Positions 11,326 to 14,194 of a stretch of DNA of 14,194 bases are shown in pieces. This stretch comes from Pseudomonadota bacterium (GTDB taxonomy: Bacteria; Pseudomonadota; Alphaproteobacteria; Caulobacterales; Caulobacteraceae), in the NCBI GenBank assembly GCA_023433585.1, contig JAEZCL010000093.1, positions 1 through 14,194 of the forward strand, given 5' to 3'. Under the pieces are notes generated by a model. The model made no database searches. It had not been told where the DNA came from and saw only the letters and a program-made list of their open reading frames with translations. Position 1 is the stretch's first letter; every line of letters starts with the position of its first letter. The position numbers and the translations under genes were made by a program.

Positions 11326-11368
11326 CCCCCTCCACCACTTCGTGGTCGCCCTCCCCCAGAGGGGGAGG
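11326..11368. terminator. Double-hairpin element between convergent antiporter and phoH genes
   Basis: A small hairpin ACCAC-TTC-GTGGT (11334-11346) is followed by a strong one, CCTCCCCC (11350-11357) with GGGGGAGG (11361-11368) around AGA. It occupies the 69-bp space between two converging stop codons and ends two bases before the phoH stop, so it probably ends transcription from both sides, although no T-run is present. The layout matches the reverse complement of insert B in glyS, which marks it as one copy of a dispersed repeat. AGCCC-TTTC-GGGGC immediately upstream (around 11301-11314) is another small hairpin. Confidence 0.65.
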
Positions 11369-11370
11369 AG

Positions 11371-12159
11371 TCAGAGCACCCCGATCATGCTGGCCACCAG
11401 CGGGTGGCGCACGATGTCCTGTTCGGCCAGGCGCACCACGGCGATGTCCGGCACGGCCTCAAGCCGCTCGGCGATGCCGGACAGGCCGGACAACTCCGGC
11501 AGCAGGTCGGACTGGTGCGGGTCGCCGGTCACCACCATGGTCGAATGCCAGCCCAGCCGCGTCAGCAGCATCTTGAGCTGGACGTAGGTGCAGTTCTGGG
11601 CCTCGTCGACCACGATGAAGGCGTTGTTCAGGGTGCGCCCGCGCATGTAGCCGACCGGCGCGATCTCGATCAGGCCCTCGGCCATCAGGGCCTTGACCCG
11701 CTTCATGGAGAGGCGGTCGGACAGGGCGTCGTAGAGCGGCCGCAGATAGGGCGCCAGCTTGTCCTCCATGTCGCCGGGCAGGTAGCCGATGGATTCGCCC
11801 GCCTCGACGGCGGGACGCGACAGCACGATGCGGCCGACCTTTCCGGCCTCCAGCGCCTCGACGGCCTTGGCCACGGCCAGATAGGTCTTGCCGGTGCCCG
11901 CCGGGCCGAGCGCCAGGGTCAGATTATGGGCGTCGATGCTCTCCATCAGCACCCCCTGGCCGTCGGACCGGGGCTTGAGGGTCTTCAGATAGGACTGGTC
12001 CCGATCGTCGTTGGATGGATAAGGCGACCAGCCGGCATGGGTCGGCAGGCGCCGGACCTTGGCGTCCTCGGTGAACTGGCGTGTGTCGAACACGCCCTCC
12101 CTGGCCAGTTCGCGGGCCTGGGCCCGGCTGGGGCGCTTGAGGGCGGAACGCTTGGTCAT
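11371..12159 (-). CDS. PhoH-family ATPase
   Basis: This is a cytoplasmic P-loop ATPase of the PhoH family (262 aa), related to RNA helicase-like proteins implicated in RNA turnover and stress. Walker A is GPAGTGKT at 85-92; Walker B is FIVVDEAQN at 181-189. The PhoH signatures SRPAVEAGESIGYLPGDMEDK (114-134), GYMRGRTLNNA (170-180), QLKMLLTRLG and MVVTGDPHQSDL are intact. There is no KH or PIN domain, and no ybeY homologue is adjacent, so it is the short stand-alone type rather than the ybeZ of the ybeZ-ybeY pair. The ATG at 12159 is chosen for its strong GGAGG site five bases upstream (12165-12169 on +). The frame stays open to 12393, but that part covers the leader terminator and has no family similarity. 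A promoter should lie in the 300-bp divergent region shared with the carbonic-anhydrase-like gene. Confidence 0.93.
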   Translation of the reverse strand: MTKRSALKRPSRAQARELAREGVFDTRQFTEDAKVRRLPTHAGWSPYPSNDDRDQSYLKTLKPRSDGQGVLMESIDAHNLTLALGPAGTGKTYLAVAKAVEALEAGKVGRIVLSRPAVEAGESIGYLPGDMEDKLAPYLRPLYDALSDRLSMKRVKALMAEGLIEIAPVGYMRGRTLNNAFIVVDEAQNCTYVQLKMLLTRLGWHSTMVVTGDPHQSDLLPELSGLSGIAERLEAVPDIAVVRLAEQDIVRHPLVASMIGVL

Positions 12160-12176
12160 GGCAGCCTCCGAGGCAG

Positions 12177-12205
12177 AAAAAAGGCGAGACCCTGAAGGGC
12201 TCGCC
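12177..12205 (-). terminator. Intrinsic terminator in the phoH leader (possible attenuator)
   Basis: Read on the minus strand, GGCGAGCCC pairs with GGG-CTCGCC (one bulged base) around a TTCA tetraloop and is followed directly by TTTTTT, a textbook rho-independent terminator. It points toward phoH and ends seven bases before the GGAGG ribosome-binding site. No other leftward gene lies upstream for it to terminate. A second pairing is possible between CCGAGGC (12203-12209 on the minus strand) and GCCTCGG (12168-12174). It uses three bases of the terminator's 5' arm and two bases of the ribosome-binding site, so the structures compete. This suggests attenuation or a short leader RNA; the trigger is unknown. 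Confidence 0.75.
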
Positions 12206-12349
12206 TCGGACAAGAGGATTTTGGAGGAAAACGGACGCATCGCGTCGCCGTCGTCGATCGGGGCCATGGCTCCCGGCGGGATGTCCCGCCGCCGAACATA
12301 ACGCGACACGCAATGGTCCTCGTGTCTGGCCGGACCGGACGTGATCCGG

Positions 12350-12400
12350 CTACGGATTCCAGGCCGCTGTCGCGATCTCGAATCGCTGCACAAGGGTCAT
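12350..12400 (-). CDS. Possible 16-residue leader peptide ahead of phoH
   Basis: A short frame ATG...TAG on the minus strand encodes MTLVQRFEIATAAWNP and ends about 145 bases before the phoH terminator hairpin. It is in a different frame from phoH. The upstream region offers only a weak ribosome-binding site (GGAAA). Two GANTC sites (12355-12359 and 12380-12384) fall inside it. There is no run of a single amino acid that would mark it as a classical attenuation peptide. It is listed only because the leader also carries a terminator; it may be chance. Confidence 0.18.
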   Translation of the reverse strand: MTLVQRFEIATAAWNP

Positions 12401-12416
12401 GCTAACGTGGTTTCCA

Positions 12417-12431
12417 AACGCTTAAAGCGTT
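12417..12431. promoter_or_regulatory. 15-bp palindrome in the divergent phoH / carbonic-anhydrase promoter region
   Basis: AACGCTT and AAGCGTT flank a single A, a perfect odd-centred palindrome 30 bases upstream of the start of the + gene and just upstream of the phoH leader. It sits in the AT-richest part of the intergenic DNA. The position and symmetry suit a dimeric repressor or activator site acting on one or both promoters; no regulator is identifiable. Confidence 0.4.
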
Positions 12432-12461
12432 GAAAAGCAGAAAAAGTAACGAGGTGTTCGG

Positions 12462-12992
12462 ATGACTGTTTACCGCCTGGGCGACAAGACGCCCCAGCTT
12501 CCCCCGGAGGGCGAATACTGGATCGCGCCGAATGCGGCCGTCATTGGAGACGTGATTCTGCGTCCCGGCGCCAGCGTCTGGTGGAACGCGGTGCTGCGCG
12601 GCGACAACGAGCCCATCACCATCGGCGAGGACACCAACATCCAGGACGGCAGCGTCCTGCATAACGACGCGGGGATTCCCCTGACCATCGGCCGGGGCGT
12701 GACCGTGGGGCACAAGGTGATGCTGCACGGGTGCGAGATCGGCGACAACAGCCTGATCGGCATAGGCGCCGTGATCCTGAACCGGGCCCGGATCGGCCGC
12801 AACTGCATCATCGGCGCGGGCGCGCTCATCACCGAAGGCAAGGAAATCCCGGACAATTCCCTGGTGGTGGGAGCGCCGGGCAAGGTGATCCGCACCCTGG
12901 AACAGCCCCAGATCGACAGGCTGAGGATGTCGGCCGAGCACTATGTGCAGAACTGGAAGCGCTATGTGCGGGACCTGACCCGGCTGGATTAG
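12462..12992 (+). CDS. Gamma-class carbonic anhydrase family protein (left-handed beta-helix hexapeptide repeats)
   Basis: The 176-aa protein is of the YrdA/PaaY-like gamma-CA family. Hexapeptide repeats run from about residue 25 to 145 (APNAAVIGDVIL, PGASVWWNAVLRGDN, ITIGEDTNIQDGSVLHND, LTIGRGVTVGHKVMLHGCEIGDNSLIGIGAVIL and so on), building a trimeric beta-helix. The three metal-binding histidines are present: His67 in VLHND, and His84 and His89 in VGHKVMLHGC. A C-terminal helix (about 150-176) packs on the helix as in relatives. Many members are zinc proteins, some with carbonic anhydrase activity and others of unknown substrate, so the reaction is not certain. GAGG (12451-12454) lies seven bases before the ATG. 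The gene stands alone and is divergent from phoH. Confidence 0.93.
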   Translation: MTVYRLGDKTPQLPPEGEYWIAPNAAVIGDVILRPGASVWWNAVLRGDNEPITIGEDTNIQDGSVLHNDAGIPLTIGRGVTVGHKVMLHGCEIGDNSLIGIGAVILNRARIGRNCIIGAGALITEGKEIPDNSLVVGAPGKVIRTLEQPQIDRLRMSAEHYVQNWKRYVRDLTRLD

Positions 12993-13400
12993 ATTTTGGC
13001 TGTATAAGATACTGATTTTATTTACTTAAACTCATATCCATCCGTCATCGCCGGGCCAGTCCCGGCGATCCATACGCTCGAACGGGGGCAAGGCGAGCCC
13101 GGAGCGCTCCGTGTGTATGGATTCCCGGCACAAGGGCGGGAATGACGGAGGAGGGGAGGGAGGCTTTCCACCTAGCCGGATCAGCGTCCGCCCTGTCGGT
13201 CGAGAAGGGCGCGGCTTGGACTCCTGAGCTGAAAAACAGTGCAATTGGACTCTAATCCGGGCGACGGTTCTCCGTGTCGAGGTCAGGAGCCTCCATCCTG
13301 GGCCCCGGCCCGGGCGGCGGGATGAGAAAACCGTGGGACGCGGCGGAACGCCTTGCCTGCATGGGCGTCGGCGGCCGGAAAAGCGGGGATTGCGTGCCCG
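12993..13400. other. Gene-free stretch between the gamma-CA gene and the PAS gene
   Basis: These 408 bases hold an unusually AT-rich 40-bp tract straight after the gamma-CA stop (12993-13035), the inverted-repeat element at 13042-13148, and then about 250 GC-rich bases with no credible open frame on either strand. Within the last part, TTGGACTC occurs at 13216-13223 and 13245-13252; each contains a GACTC (CcrM-type) site. No terminator with a T-run is visible for either flanking gene. Confidence 0.6.
13042..13148. repeat. 107-bp inverted-repeat element, second member of the MITE-like family
   Basis: The outer arms run from CCGTCAT (13042) to ATCCATAC (13075) and from GTATGGAT (13115) to ATGACGG (13148), inverted copies with several internal mismatches. 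The left arm is itself palindromic (GCCGGG-CCAGT-CCCGGC). The 39-base centre contains GCTCGA followed after five bases by GGCAAGGCGAG. The reverse strand of the 9638-9838 element has the same pattern, GCTCGA, five bases, GGCAAGGCGAG, so the two share a core. No coding capacity. Confidence 0.75.
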
Positions 13401-13955
13401 TCAGGCGATGCGGCGGCCGTCCACGGCGGCCAGGGTCAGGGCCGCGCGGCGCAGCGGCGGCGTGGGGGCGGCTGTCATGGCGCGCACCGAGAGCCCTTCG
13501 ATCTCCGCCGCCTCCTCACCCTGGGCCGACAGGGGCTGATAGAGACCGAGCAGCCGGTCGGCCACGCCGGTGGGACCGCGCAGGGGCGCGGCGACGATCT
13601 CCAAGGGCAGCAGGGCCCCGTCGGAGGACTCCATATCGGCGGAGAAGACCATGGGGCGCCCCTCGCGGAACGCCTGGGCGAGGCCCCGGTGGACCATCAG
13701 GCGGCTTTCACGCCGCCAGACCTCCAGCACATAGGCGCCTTTGAGCGGGCGGCCGTGGGCGCGCTCGATCCAGCCGCCGGCCAGGCGGAAGGTCACGCCC
13801 TCATCGCGGCGCTCGGCGATGAACACCTGGGGCAGCAGGCGGCCCAGGGCGTGTGGATCGAAGGCGGTGCGGTCGGGAATGCGCACGGCGCCGGGCAGGG
13901 CGCTCCACACGTCCACCAGGGCCTGAATGCCGGAATGAAACAGCGAATTGGTCAT
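13401..13955 (-). CDS. Single-domain PAS protein (PAS_5-like)
   Basis: The product has 184 aa. A PAS-type fold fills most of it: ALPGAVRIPDRTAFDPHALGRLLPQVFI (about 18-45), a beta-strand pair around GVTFRLAGGWIERAHGRPLKG (52-72), helix LMVHRGLAQAFREG, then VFSADMESSDGALLPLEIVAAPL and a final strand DRLLGLYQPL (about 143-152). This pattern is that of the alphaproteobacterial PAS_5 family. There is no kinase, GGDEF or HTH output domain, no signal peptide and no membrane segment. In Caulobacter the single-domain PAS protein MopJ acts on cell-cycle kinases; a similar protein-protein sensor role is possible but unproven. The ATG at 13955 (MTNSLFHSG) with GGGG six bases upstream is preferred; an in-frame ATG at 13967 would add four residues. 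The last 30 residues are Ala/Arg-rich. Confidence 0.8.
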   Translation of the reverse strand: MTNSLFHSGIQALVDVWSALPGAVRIPDRTAFDPHALGRLLPQVFIAERRDEGVTFRLAGGWIERAHGRPLKGAYVLEVWRRESRLMVHRGLAQAFREGRPMVFSADMESSDGALLPLEIVAAPLRGPTGVADRLLGLYQPLSAQGEEAAEIEGLSVRAMTAAPTPPLRRAALTLAAVDGRRIA

Positions 13956-14036
13956 CGGCGGCCCCATCGCAAGGCCCGGGCCGCTCCATGGCAACGGAAA
14001 CGCAAGGGTTTGCTGATTGTCTGGGACGCTGGAGCG

Positions 14037-14059
14037 GCGCGATTCTTGCTGAATTGCGC
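14037..14059. promoter_or_regulatory. Inverted repeat with a GANTC site in the divergent PAS / Cys-Pro gene promoter region
   Basis: GCGCGATTC (14037-14045) and GAATTGCGC (14051-14059) form an inverted repeat with one mismatch around TTGCT. The left arm contains GATTC, the CcrM methylation sequence. It lies 25 bases before the start of the + gene and about 80 bases from the - gene, where an operator or methylation-sensitive promoter would sit. Function is not shown. Confidence 0.35.
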
Positions 14060-14084
14060 GCGTGTTCACACGGGAGCCCGGCCC

Positions 14085-14194
14085 ATGCGGTTGCGGATCA
14101 CACAGGTTCTGCCGGTCCTGACGGGCCTTCTGATGCTCGGCGCCGCCGGAGAGGCTGCGGCGCAATGCTGCGCGCCGCCGCCGCCGCCCTGTTG
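14085..14194 (+). CDS. Small exported Cys/Pro-rich protein, N-terminal part (3' end outside window)
   Basis: The ATG at 14085 is preceded by GGGAG eight bases upstream and opens a frame that runs off the window end (36 codons visible). Residues 1-26 are a clear Sec signal peptide (basic MRLR, then a hydrophobic VLPVLTGLLMLGAA core, ending AAA). The visible mature part is QCCAPPPPPC, so paired cysteines and a polyproline stretch follow at once. The Cys at position 28 is not in a standard lipobox context. The family and the rest of the protein cannot be told. Confidence 0.65.
   Translation, partial: MRLRITQVLPVLTGLLMLGAAGEAAAQCCAPPPPPC

Noticed and set aside
12160..12393. N-terminal extension of phoH by 78 residues
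   Set aside because: It covers the leader terminator hairpin, has no family similarity, and the strong GGAGG site clearly serves the ATG at 12159.
13216..13300. tRNA-like stretch around TTGGACTCTAATCCGG followed by GGTTC
   Set aside because: The anticodon loop would have six bases, the T-arm does not close properly and no acceptor stem pairs, so it does not fold as a tRNA.

Overview
The window is GC-rich chromosomal DNA from an alphaproteobacterium, most likely of the Caulobacteraceae and probably Brevundimonas-like. The support is the codon bias (G/C third positions, CTG-rich), the protein sequences (GlyQ/GlyS, a PAS_5-type PAS protein, an ETF-QO / TPR / ispE neighbourhood), GANTC (CcrM-type) sites in intergenic DNA, and the kinds of palindromic repeat between genes. 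The genus is inference. No phage, plasmid, CRISPR, rRNA or convincing tRNA gene is present.

Left part (1-7051, all genes on +). The 3' end of an electron-transfer-flavoprotein:ubiquinone oxidoreductase gene is followed by an exported TPR protein of 588 aa. The stop codon of the TPR gene overlaps the GTG start of ispE (MEP isoprenoid pathway). Next come an exported, very acidic, proline-rich protein of unknown function and the glyQ-glyS pair for the two subunits of glycyl-tRNA synthetase, which overlap by one base. GlyS is about 100 residues longer than usual. The excess lies in discrete in-frame segments, two of which are plainly palindromic repeats of the kind otherwise found between genes, now translated as protein.

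Middle part (7052-12159). A minus-strand gene encodes an exported protein with two DUF305-type histidine motifs, a His-rich linker and a long LVIVD-type beta-propeller region. It is separated by a 201-bp inverted-repeat (MITE-like) element from a divergent YbaL/KefB-type cation:proton antiporter that lacks the usual RCK domain. The antiporter converges on a PhoH-family ATPase gene, with a double-hairpin repeat between them. That repeat has the same architecture as one of the insertions inside glyS.

Right part (12160-14194). The phoH leader carries a well-formed intrinsic terminator just upstream of its Shine-Dalgarno sequence, with a possible alternative stem that reaches the Shine-Dalgarno, so attenuation or a short leader RNA is plausible. 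Divergent from it is a gamma-carbonic-anhydrase family gene. A 408-bp gene-free stretch holds a second, shorter member of the MITE-like repeat family. The window ends with a single-domain PAS protein gene (-) and the start of a small exported Cys/Pro-rich protein gene (+).

The most unusual observations are the palindromic elements translated inside the essential gene glyS and the phoH leader architecture. No multi-gene novel defence or biosynthetic system was found.
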